This document shows, piece by piece, positions 38,061 to 48,393 of a stretch of 64,000 nt of DNA (position 1 is its first letter; the number at the start of each line of letters is the position of its first letter). The notes beneath the pieces were generated by a model. It did no database searches. It had not been told where the DNA came from and saw only the letters and a program-made list of their open reading frames with translations. A program made the translations under genes and the position numbers. Origin of the DNA: Lates calcarifer (taxonomy: Eukaryota; Chordata; Actinopteri; Centropomidae); contig NC_066844.1 in NCBI RefSeq assembly GCF_001640805.2, positions 5,103,143-5,167,142 on the forward strand, written 5' to 3'.

Positions 38061-39415
38061 ATCTGTGTACAATGTAATAATCTACAAAAAGCTTCTATAT
38101 ATGAAACAAGTAGCTGTTGTAGTACATTAAGACTGTTATTATGATATTTTAAACACACACTGTCTATCCTCCTTCCTGTGCTGTTAACAGATACACTGCA
38201 TCTGTACAGTATTTCCTTCCTTTTGCTTCCCTACAAAGTCAATGAGGTGTCAAACAAACAAAATCAAAGATAAATCTAATCAAACATTACCTTCACTGAT
38301 AGGAACCAAATTGTCTGCAAATAAAAGACAAGAAAAAAACATTTAGAAACTGTGACTCATTGAGAGTCTCCTTCACTTCCCTATGAAAAATGTCATTTTC
38401 AGTTTCATAGAAGATTATATCTGAAATGAAATGTCATTTTCCCATTAGGGGTGATCCCATGAGGACAAACAGAGTCACAGCAGCTTATGTAAAAACTTAA
38501 TTATGGACGAAATAAATTGTGTCTCTGTTCTGTGTTGCACCATGAGAACAGAGATGCAACTGATGTTATTCACATACAATAAACACTAAAAGTACTGTTG
38601 ACTGAAAGTGCTACTGTTGTTGCTGTAGGGGTAAACTGTCATTTCTGTTGGCTGAAAACTGAAACAAATAGGGAAGGAATTAAAACTGCTTGAGTTGAAG
38701 GGATAGTTGAATGAATTATATTATTTGTTCTGTTATTTATGCATATTACACTTTCATCAGGGGCACAATATTTTTATCGGAGGGATAGATTCTGTCATGA
38801 GACACAATTTGCCCTTCACTGTATGTTACACAAATGCTGGGTCTTATTTTTCATTCAATCTGGCTATTCTGAATGGAAATTACAACATACACAGACACAC
38901 ATCCAAACTTTCTAAAGTCAAATCAGTTCCTTATGTCATTCATATACCTTTTTTTTAAGTTATATAAGCACCACTGCTAACTCTCATTCTCATAAAAACT
39001 AACTGTAAATACTCACTGTAAGTGAAAGATCTGTGGGTGTGTTTGTATGTGCTGCACAGTGTGTCATTAGACTATAGTTGTTATGTTCAGTGGTTAAGTC
39101 TGCTACTGCCGACAGAGGTGACGCATATGACTTAACGTGGCTTTCCTGTTATTGTACATAGGTATAAACTGAGCAAAGACTAATTCAGTCTAATGCAACT
39201 GTCCTGCAATAAACCCTACCTTAATTCAGTGTTTGTTTTAGTCTGTTATTTACCCTTGTTGATATAAAAGGACAGAATATCAGAAATATGATGCAATACA
39301 ACAACAGCATCTCAAACAGCAGCCTCAAAAATAACAGTAAAGTTCAATAAAAACTTCTCCAGAACAGTTTCAACAAAAGCTGACCATTATAACGTTCATG
39401 AAGGAGGGGTTACAG

Positions 39416-39482
39416 CAGGTCTGTTGTATTAGACTGCATTAATTTTATATGGGTGCTGCTAATAAAGTGGAGACTGACTGTA
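39416..39482 (+). repeat. Repeat tail next to the trib3 promoter
   Basis: TGTTGTATTAGACTGCATTA, then TATGGGTGCTGCTAATAAAG and TGGAGACTGACTGTAC resemble the end of a recurrent teleost repeat (pattern CTAATAAAGTG...GTGAGTGTA). Weaker copies of the same phrase occur near 13736-13768 and 41495-41515. Confidence 0.45.
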
Positions 39483-39499
39483 CATTCTCTGCACTATCA

Positions 39500-39600
39500 C
39501 TTTAGTCTGTTTTCTGACGACTGATCGGTTCGGGATTGCAACATCGAGGCTCCGCCCCGCTGGATGACGACACCGCGGGAGGAAACAACGTAACCAAACA
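39500..39600 (+). promoter_or_regulatory. trib3: Probable trib3 promoter
   Basis: A local GC-rich island in AT-rich surroundings, with a GC box (CCGCCCC, 39552-39558) and two TGACGA motifs (about 39514 and 39565). A C/EBP-ATF-like ATTGCAACATC is at 39535-39545. There is no TATA box. It directly precedes the segment that ends in a strong donor at 40219. The start site is inferred. Confidence 0.45.
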
Positions 39601-40219
39601 TACCTCAGTCGGACCGAGTCTTCAGTCCAGCTGAAAGTTCTGGAGACGAACGGGGGCCAGAGGAGACCAGAGTCCGAAGGGTGAGACTGGATTTGAAACC
39701 AAAGAAAACAAGACACGGAGACTATTTTGATTTGAACTCACAGACAGACAAAAGGACCTGAGGACTCGGTTTGATTCGGCTTTGTTCGCCTCAACTCCGG
39801 ATATAAAGAAAAAGAAGAAAAGGAAAAAAGTTTCCTTTTTATTATTTTTTTATCAAAAGTTTTTCGGTTTGGTTTTATGCCAGTCTTCAGTCAGTGTGTT
39901 TTAATTCAGTCTAAAGAAGAAGCTCAACAACTAACAGCTGACTGACTGACGACAGGTTGCGCAATCTAGACAATAATAAAACGAAGACAAAGACGTCATC
40001 GCCGACCAGTAAAGCCCCAGTCCTCCCAGTATCAGAGCTGCCAGTTTAGTTTACTTTAAATACAGGAAACCTTTAGTTTGTGTGTCTTCAGCAACTTCAG
40101 CTCCAAACACACAGACAGAAAGAGACCACCAGGACCACGAGGGCTCTACTGCTTATCTACTGGATCTACTGGTTTCTTGTAGACCTACCATCTGGACCAG
40201 TCTGTTTGAAGAACACAAG
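39580..40219 (+). other. trib3: Probable non-coding first exon of trib3
   Basis: The coding exon of trib3 opens exactly at its ATG, immediately after an acceptor (CCAATCACAG/ATG), so the leader must come from an upstream exon. This segment ends in a strong donor (ACACAAG/GTAAGAA at 40219/40220) and has no long frame. The 5' edge is uncertain. It contains a 22-codon upstream frame starting at 39877. Confidence 0.5.
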
Positions 40220-42491
40220 GTAAGAAAACTGACCTGAGAGCAGTGATGGAAGAGGTATTCAGATGCTTTGCGTAAGTTAACGCGGCAACAACAGTGTAAA
40301 AAAAAAAAAAAAAAGCGAAATAATATAAAAACACATGTTCATTCAGGGGTGTGACTAAAGTACTTATTATGCACGATTACCTCTATCAGAATTATACTAA
40401 TATTCACATTTAACTGGAGTTTTTGGTAGTCTAGTTTTTTTTTTTTTTTTGAAATGTTGTATGTTTCAAGTTGGCTGTGTGTTTTTGTATGTTTAATCTT
40501 TATCTATATGGAAGCTAGTAACTAAGGCTGTTAGATTCATGTAGTCTAGTAAAAAATAAGGTATTTTCCCATGAAATATGGTGAATAAGCTGTACAGAGC
40601 AGAAGAAAATAGAAGTAGTCAAGTAAAGTAATAACACCTCAAGACTATAGTCAGGTACAGTACTTGAATGAGTGTACTTAGTCCAGTAGAGTCCAACAGA
40701 TTCTACTGGGCTCTTTTGATTAAAGTTTGTAAAACTCAAACATCATTCATTATAAGTCAGAAGAGTTCAGTTAGGATCAAAACAGGCTCAACGTAATTCA
40801 TTTTTTTACCTTGAAAATACAACTTTGACAAAGCACTCCCTGACTCAAGGTCAACTCACAAGGTTTTTGGATGCTTTCAGTTGCACAACATGGTCTTCAC
40901 CTGGACCTCTTGTCTAGGTCGAGTGGAACACTGAACTTTAAAGTCCACACAGACTCCATCCACTGATGGAGATGGTGCTGTTTGGTTGAAAGCTTAGGAA
41001 AAGAAGCTAACAAGTCGACCCTGAGGCTTCAGAACATTACAGGATTAATATTGGATTACCTACCAATATTTTGTTGCAGTGAGAACAAGAGTTATTCTGC
41101 TGCCAAACAGATTTAAATTGATTTACTATCTTTAGTGTAGGTTTACTGCAGCCTGGGGAGGGACACACATAATACAAATAAATAGAGAATTTGTAATAAA
41201 AGACACTCACATAAAGCATCAGGAGCAAATAGATAAATAAAAATTGATAAGTAAATACATAAAAAGCCTGATCAGAGCATCCCTACTTCAGACTGAGCTC
41301 TGTGACTTTCAACAAATTATTGCACTTAAAAAGGTGTCAATAATTCGACAACAGTACCAGGGGAGGTAGAGTAAACTGTGAAATAAACATGATTGCAGCA
41401 GTTTATTTCTGCAGATCTGTCAGGTGCACTCTCATGCTGCAAATCTCCCGTTCTTCCACATCCTAAAGGTGTTAAACTGGTTTAAGCAGGTCTACAGGGG
41501 TTTTCTAATAAAGTGCTAGGCATGTGCAGAGAGCTAACTTCCGGGTTCTGTTCCAAAAGTAAGAATATCTCATTCGAAAAATGATTTGTGATAACCACAT
41601 TAACTAAAATGCTGGCGTGGCTCTCTTCATATATTTGGATTTGGTGATTTAAAAGAAAAACTAACCTACCTTTAATGAACATGATTTCCCATGAGCCCCA
41701 GATCTTTGGCTAAATGTCATTGCCAGACAGAAGAGGCGATGCAGCAGCATCACTGTGAACTCAGACACTGTGTCTGTAATAACAGCAGAAGAGAGGACTG
41801 AACAGTGTTAAGGTTTTTAGACATTGGAGATACAACAAAGAAGTAAAAACAAAATACTTAGAAGAAACATTTAAAATAAATGTGGATGAAACCAAGTTAC
41901 AGTGACACAAATACCAGGTAACTTTTCATGGGGGCTGCAGTGTTGGCAGTGCAAAGTAATCATGGAGAGTGGATGCCAGTTTGTCTTCAGAGTGTGGTAA
42001 AATAAAACCCAGGAACATGGTGAAAGACCAGTGAAAGAAATGCTGAATGAGAGATTGGATTGAATTACAGAAGCAGGTGAAACAAAGTTTCAGTCTGAGT
42101 TTTCAACACTTTGTTTAGTTGCTTGTTAACAGTCTTATCTCAGACTGTCAAACTGTAGCTTAACAGAAACTCATGGAGAAATCCTCCACAGAGCTGAAGA
42201 GATGAGACATCAGTGGCACAGATTCACTGTGTGTGTGTGTGTGTGTGTATACGTGTGTGTGTTGGAGGATGGCGTTGCTGTGGCAACGCTGTGACTCAGG
42301 TTGTTTCACCAGAGTGAAAGCAGCGTTGGCCAAGACCAGGTTTCCACACAGAGTTAAGACAACAGCTGCAGGGCTCTGAAAAACTTTATATAAAACACAC
42401 ACTTTCTCGCTGAGTGTGTGTGTGTGTGTGTGTGTGTGTGGTAGGTGTTGACTGTATTTAAAGCCTGTTTAAACTATAAACTGTTGTGCTC

Positions 42492-42746
42492 TGATGCAAC
42501 GATCTGAAAGCTGAAGCTTCTGTCAGCTTACAGGAAGTTGCATCATGACGCCTATAGACACGTTAACAGTAACATGTGAGCAGCAGAGACACAGAACACA
42601 GTGAGATGTGATACTAATATAACTCTTAGCAATGTATGTGAAAATATTACTGAGGAAGGTTCAGTGGAAGGAGGCGGCTCGGCTGGGATGACACCAGTAG
42701 AGGGCGCTGCAGTGAAGAAATGAAACTGCATCGAGTTTGATGCAAG
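42492..42746. promoter_or_regulatory. trib3: Cluster of C/EBP-ATF response-type elements
   Basis: TGATGCAAC at 42492-42500, its exact reverse complement GTTGCATCA at 42537-42545, and TGATGCAAG at 42738-42746. All match the core of the C/EBP-ATF response element bound by ATF4 with C/EBP-family partners. Mammalian TRIB3 is a known ATF4/CHOP target through such elements. Binding here is inference. Confidence 0.5.
42694..42707 (+). promoter_or_regulatory. CTCF-like motif
   Basis: CCAGTAGAGGGCGC fits the core consensus CCASYAGRKGGCRS at every position. It lies within trib3 intron 1, between the second and third TGATGCAA elements. Confidence 0.45.
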
Positions 42747-42892
42747 TTTGTCCAGTTGTCACCTCTAATGTAGAGTAGAAAAAGAAGACTCAGATCTACC
42801 TTTATGCTGAGACAGGTGATTTTCAGGTGAGCAAAATGGATTTCTCTGCTTTTAATTAACTCAATGATGTCACTTGTCTCCTCCAATCACAG

Positions 42893-44383
42893 ATGAGCAT
42901 TGGCGTGGCCACAGCCAGGTCTCAGCTCTGTCTGAAGAGGCTGCTGGATGAGCCCCAGGATAAACTACTGGAGTGTAAACGAGCCCGTCTAGCTCCGCCA
43001 CCTCCAACGCCCGGACTGTCACCCTGCCTCAGGCCCAGAAGCCCCACCCCCAAGTCAAGCCAAAGCCAATCGCCATCCAGAGTTGGACCGTACATCCTGT
43101 TTGAACGCTGTGAGGGAGAGGAGACATACAGGGCTGTCCACGCACACACACAACAGCAGTACACCTGCCAGGTAACACACACACACACACACACCTCTAC
43201 AACTACTTCTGAAACAGCAGAAGTACTGATAATACTTCTAACAATACTATAGATATGCAAAAAATCATTATTACATGATTACTACTAAAAAATGTTGCTG
43301 ATACTGCTAAGTACTCACAATACTGCAAAACACACACACACACACAAATAATGGAGTGTTTAACTGTGGTAACTGTTACCATGTTACCCTGACTGTCTGG
43401 TCACCATGGTTACAGGTGCTCCCTCTGCGTGGCTACCAGGAGCACTTGGCTGCCTATGCCCGGATTGGTCACCACGACAACATCTGTGGCCTGCAGGACG
43501 TGGTGATTGGCCAGGACAGTGTGTATGTCTTTCTGCCCAATCACCATGGCGACATGCACGCATACGTGCGCAACAGGAAGCGTTTGGGTGAGGAGGAGGC
43601 GGGGCTTCTGTTCACTCAGATGCTGAATGCTGTGATGCACTGCCATTGCCATGGAGTCGTCCTGAGAGATCTGAAGCTCCGCAGGTTCGTCTTCACTGAC
43701 AGATACAGGTGAGACTCAGAGAGTCAGAGGTACTGATGATACTACCAATACTACTGATACTGTATATGTTAACAGACTGCCAGGCTGATCTGTAGTACTG
43801 GTGACAAAGTACCAGTAGTACAGATACTACTGATATCACTGCTGATGCGTTAAATAAACTAAAACCGTGTGTGTGGTTTACCTCCTGCAGGACTCACCTC
43901 GCTCTGCTCGGCCTTGACGACTGTGTCCTCCTGCATGGTGACCACAGCGACGACTCCCTCACAGACAGACATGGCTGCCCTGCATATGTTGGTCCCGAGC
44001 TGCTGACCAATGGGGGCGGGTCTTACTCGGGCCGCGCCGCAGACATCTGGAGCTTGGGCGTGTCTCTGTACACCATGCTGATTGGACGATACCCGTTTCA
44101 GGACACGCAGCCTGCCGCGCTGTTCGCCAAGATCCGCCGGGGGACCTTCAGCCTGCCCGACTGGCTGTCGCCGCGGGCCAAGTGTCTGATTGGCTGTATG
44201 CTGAGGAAGTCACCTGCTGAGAGACTGGAGGCGTCTGAGCTGCTGATGCACCCGTGGCTGACCAATCCCTGCGCGCCTCATCACAGTGTGCACAAGACGC
44301 ATCACAGCTCACATGCACCACCACAGAATAAACAAGAGGATGATGATGACCAAGTCGTGCCAACATGGACTAAAAAACACTAA
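42893..44383 (+). CDS. trib3: Tribbles pseudokinase 3
   Basis: Three exons, 42893-43171, 43416-43708 and 43891-44383, join in phase to give 354 residues (human TRIB3 is about 358). Tribbles proteins are scaffolds that bring substrates to the COP1 ubiquitin ligase and bind AKT and MEK. TRIB3 is a stress-induced negative regulator of ATF4/CHOP and insulin signalling. Seen here: an N-terminal CKRARL segment, a short glycine-loop region (VGPYILFERC), catalytic loop LRDLKLRRF (about 176-184), and GLDD in place of DFG (198-201). Also CPAYVGPELL, DIWSLGVSLY, a MEK-type HPWL motif (311-314), and an acidic tail with the COP1 motif DQVVP (344-348). TRIB3 is chosen over TRIB1/2 on catalytic-domain similarity as I recall it. 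Oddity: the residue at the VAIK lysine position is glutamine (YTCQ, residue 93), coded by CAG at the exon 1 end. No AATAAA lies close after the stop. Confidence 0.9.
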
Positions 44384-44401
44384 CACACACTTATTCACAC
44401 A

Positions 44402-45057
44402 TTTGTACTTCTATACTTGTGAGGACCCTCACTGAGTGCATCCCCAAGTCCCAAACACTAACTTTAACTATTACAACCAAATAACCCCAGTCTGCATACT
44501 AAACATGATTCTAACTTTAACCCTGATGCCGCCTTCACTCCCAACTCGTTTGGTTCAGTTTACCTGGTGCAGGGTTTGTTTGAATTGATGGATCCTGGTG
44601 CAAATTAAAAAAACTGGACCCAGACTGTCTAAAAAAAGAAGGTCTCAGTCTGTGTCCAAGCAAACACTCCGAAAACAAAGGGACCAACCATAGGATGTGG
44701 TTGTAGTTGAAGTGATTTTAAAAGCAAAAACTAAAAAATGTAATCCATCTGCTGATTGTGAACTATTCAAGAAGTGTCCTATAAGTACTTTTGATCTAAT
44801 AATACTAATAATGTTCATTATCAGCTGGTCCTTTGAGGGCTTTTTGTGAAACCATGTGGGCGCTAATCAGTTAGTGTTCTGTTAGTCCATAGGACATGAA
44901 CACAAACTAGAACTAAAAGGCTGCAACAGGTCATTTTATTTCCTTGTCTGGACCAAATGAACCAAACTACAGGTGTGAGAGCGACCTAAAACAGTCAAAT
45001 GTCCTCACTCCCACCGTCAAAAACTCAAACTGGTCCTCACAAAGATAGACATACAAG
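44402..45057. mobile_element. Non-autonomous DNA transposon with terminal inverted repeats
   Basis: The left end TTCTATACTTGTGAGGAC (within 44402-44426) and the right end GTCCTCACAAAGATAGACAT (within 45033-45057) are inverted copies, matching at 20 of 25 positions. Between them the left arm holds AACCCTAAC-like degenerate phrases, typical of a common teleost element with such ends. There is no transposase. It begins 19 bases after the trib3 stop, so it probably supplies much of the trib3 3' UTR. Confidence 0.55.
44546..44970. mobile_element. Possible second element nested inside the first
   Basis: GTTTGGTTCA at about 44548 and its reverse complement TGAACCAAAC at about 44958 flank about 400 bp. 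This inner segment is unlike the outer element and separates its two arms. The match beyond ten bases is weak, and the target-site duplication is unclear. Confidence 0.35.
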
Positions 45058-45079
45058 AACACACACACACTACCGAGAC

Positions 45080-48000
45080 AGTTTGATCCTGGATTACTTG
45101 ACCCTCAGGTGCCTTCCTCACTATGTAGCTGTGTCTGCCTCCTCAGAGGTGACCACACTTCAAGGTCTGAACCTCCTCGTCTTCCACAGATCATCTGAAC
45201 TACAGAACTTCCACCAGTACCCGGGCACAAACCAGAGCTAACGGTGTGTTCAGGTGCTCCTCGTCAACTCGTAAACAGTTGCATCCAGGTGTTAAACTGG
45301 AGAGCGTGCGAGTTGAGACGTTTCTATCTTTAATCAGTCTACATGTGTTTACATGCTCTTAAATGATAACTGGTTATCTTCTACATTTTTATTTCTGTCA
45401 ACAAATCCCATAAAAACACAAAATACCTGATTTGTCTTATTCCTCTGTTCTGTTGAGTGCCACAGACAGGATGGGGGAAATCAGAGAGAACTGAGACCAA
45501 CTAACACAAAGTTGGTCCATTTTTTCACAGGATTTGTTGACAAACTCAGTTTACAGTTGGCTCTCTCCAGTAAGCTGATTTCTTAAAAGTAAAGTAAATG
45601 AGAAACCTGGTCACCATAAGTAGAAGAAGCTGATTTCCCCAGATATCTCCTGGAGAATGATAATAGATTTTTTTGGCCACATGTAATCGTAACCAGGTTT
45701 CTAATTTATTTTTTTTTACTAGCGCACATGCGCATGACAGACTTTAAAAAATGAAAGTAGGTGAATCATAGTAGAAATAATTACACATTTTTGCTCTTGT
45801 ATTCAAAATAACTAAATCCAAAGTCTGACTGACACTATCAAAGTAGCCTGTAGTGTGTAAGTCTAAACAAGTCAGTTTTCAGAGGTGAGCATGTGAACAT
45901 AATAAGGGGCAACTTCTGTGACTAAATTAAGAAATACATGCTTCCAAAATAAAGTCAGAGCCGCTGCATGTATCCACAGGTTTATAATAACCAGGTTACT
46001 CCATGCATGTAAACACATTTTCTGATTAGCTGCATAACCTGGTTTCTCTGAGTGACCTAGTTCTTTAAATGCATGTAAATGTAGTGTGTCCTGGTGTGTG
46101 TGAGTAAGTGTCACAGCCTCCACACATAGCAAACTGTGGACTCCATCCTGCAGGGGCTATTTCTTTGGTCTGTTTTCCACAATTTCTGATTCAAGGAGTT
46201 GATGAAGATGCCTGGACACACCACTGGTTTTAAAAATGTGGACTCTGAAGGAGCCTAAAATGGGACACAGCTTCTTTCTCTCTCAGTATTTTACCTTTCC
46301 TAGTTCTTCCTTAGGATTATAAGAGAAGAATGGTCAGTTTTGTTGGCGCACAAAGTCAGCAACCAGCAAAGAGCCAACATGATTGCTAAAAACAAGCCTG
46401 TTATCTCAGGATCAAAACTTCATTTGCAAATTGTATTTTTGTGGTTCTCATGAGAACAGTTATCCCGAAATGACAGTTAACTCATTTTTGTTCTTAAGAT
46501 ACAAATTCATAAATAGTTTTCTTGTGACATGACGTCTAAACTTTGCCCAGAGAACAAACATGTTTGTCACTGTAATAATAAGAAAATACAGGTCAGGCTT
46601 ATTTAAGGAACACCTCTTGTTCTTGAGGCCCAAAGGACTGAGCCCATGACAAAAGTGGCTTCGCTTTACCGCCATCCCAAAAATAACAGCTCAGTTCATC
46701 TGAGATCATGAGACAACAATTTCTGATACGTCAACCTAACAGCATAATTGCATCTCAGGAAACAGGAACAGAACATGTGTTGATTCATAATAAGGAAATA
46801 GTTGTGTTCTTGAGATAACTGGACTGAAATTATTCCCAACCTCTCAAGTCTTGTGTTTCCTGTGACTAAGTCTGGACAATCGCTATCCAACAGACCTGCA
46901 GCAGCCAGTAGGATGCCTTACACTGAAATACTGTATGATTCAGACCTCAGTTACAGCTGGACAATAAATAAAGATGTTTAACAAACTGTTCTGGTCCTGG
47001 ACTGGTTTTTGGTTGGTTTTAATTGAGGAAACTTTTTTGTGTTCTGAACCTTCATCTCCTATTGTCAGTGTGACACTAAACTGCCACAGAGATGGATTAA
47101 TCTAGAGTATGGTAAGGATGTATATTATAAATCAATATAAATCAAATAAGCAAAAAAAAAAAAGTGTCTAGTTTTCACTAAACCTGTTTTCTGGAATACA
47201 CCCCTTGATAAGGAAGCACAATGCATACTTTTGGAAATGCAACGTCTTAAATTGCGATATCCTGAAAATCCTGATTCAATTTTCATCCACAGCCTGTTTG
47301 TTTCACACAGACGTCCAGACTGAACTGTGTAACGGTTTATCTTAATTACTGCCACAAAGCTATTAGTAAATATAGTTTTATTTCATTTCTTCACTTGCTT
47401 TGTACTCGCTGTCACACTCTCCCTCACACTGATTTGTAAACTAGTCTGGAAGCCATCAACAAAGCCTAACCTCATTTTTAAGATGAATAAACAATTCAAA
47501 CAAACAATGTCCATTACTCATGCCAGAAGGTCTGTGCCTGACCAGTCAGCCACATTCAGCCCTGCAAAATCCACTACAAAAGTTACTGAACCATCCAGAC
47601 AGACTGTCGTACAGGAACTAAATTCAGTCCCAGGTTCCTCTGCTAGAAATACAGGTTTAGTTTCTGAGTTCCTCCTGTCTCTCAAAGCAATGAGTCTGCT
47701 CACATTGACATTCTTGATTTCTTCTTTTCTTGCACTTTTCTTGTAATTAAATGTAGATAATAAATAATAGAAGGTGTAGTAGTATCAATAATATCCTGAA
47801 GATACCCATCGAAGAGTAACTACTTGATAAAATTTTTATTTTGTTAAAAAATGACTGTTTAAAAGTTGGGTGAAAGTTTTTAGGGTATTACAGAGAAGTA
47901 CAGAAAAAAAGTGTTTTTAGGAAAACTGTATTTTAAGTATTGGTGCAGGCAAAGACATTAATAATTGTGGAAAAATATCCAAATAGTTCCTAGCACGTGT

Positions 48001-48160
48001 ACCTACCTGTAACTACATATTTAACAGATGTCCAAGACAAGCAGCAGCCCTGACTGTTAAAGAAGAGTATGGACAGGTGAGACAGGAGGTGGTGAAAGAC
48101 TGAAGGACAGAATATACCGCAGGTGAACGTGAACATTGACTGCATCAGTTTTTCTTACCT
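45080..48160. other. Convergent intergenic region between trib3 and atrip
   Basis: No supported gene. The frames at 45872-46132, 46460-46675 and 47483-47746 have no recognisable family or splice context. A probable interspersed repeat fills 46310-46990. Confidence 0.45.
46310..46990 (+). repeat. Probable interspersed repeat
   Basis: Phrases such as TTATCTCAGGATCAAAAC, AGTTAACTCATTTTTGTTCT, ACAGGTCAGGCTTATTTAAG and GGACAATAAATAAAGATGTT follow an order I know from a recurrent teleost repeat rich in TCTCGAGATAAC-like words. Class unassigned, from memory only. Confidence 0.4.
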
Positions 48161-48166
48161 TAATGT

Positions 48167-48172
48167 TTTATT
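48167..48172 (-). terminator. atrip: Candidate atrip polyadenylation signal
   Basis: AATAAA on the minus strand about 225 bases after the atrip stop codon. Confidence 0.45.
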
Positions 48173-48393
48173 GTTAAATCAGCAGATTAAATCCTGTAAA
48201 CTGTTTCATTCACTTCAGTTAATATCACTGATTTCTCTCTAATCCTTCATTTCTTTCCAACATCCACTTTAACTCAAGAATGTTTGACTGAAAACAGACT
48301 CTCTGGTCTGTCTTTGTCTCAGTCTCAGAATCATCACATTGACCGTCAGTAAACCGTCTTTTGTGTCTGTTCATTGGTCACTGATGGAGTCAG

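Larger units (their letters stand above)
23750..39400. other. About 16 kb without a supported coding gene
   Basis: Between the pnp promoter and the trib3 first exon I find no exon chain. The longer open frames (24496-24795, 27749-28243, 31822-32097, 35375-35599) lack family sequence, and several others are frames through CA/TG repeats. Contents: repeat copies at 24330-24500, 32740-32985 and 37925-38060; a 25-bp poly(A) tract at 25382; tandem arrays at 28642, 30282-30341, 30527-30680, 32156-32210, 32421, 34331 and 34567; a perfect hairpin at 29074-29109; and isolated candidate regulatory motifs. A non-coding RNA or distal trib3 enhancers could lie here, but the sequence alone does not show them. 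Confidence 0.45.
40220..42892 (+). other. trib3: trib3 intron 1 with regulatory motifs
   Basis: No coding content. It holds three TGATGCAA-type elements (42492-42500, 42537-42545 on the opposite strand, 42738-42746) and a CTCF-like site (42694-42707). TG microsatellites lie near 42230 and 42416-42440. A repeat-tail phrase lies near 41495-41515. Confidence 0.45.

Noticed and set aside
39459..39716. 85-codon minus-strand frame across the trib3 promoter
   Set aside because: Lies over a GC-rich promoter segment; no splice context or family match.
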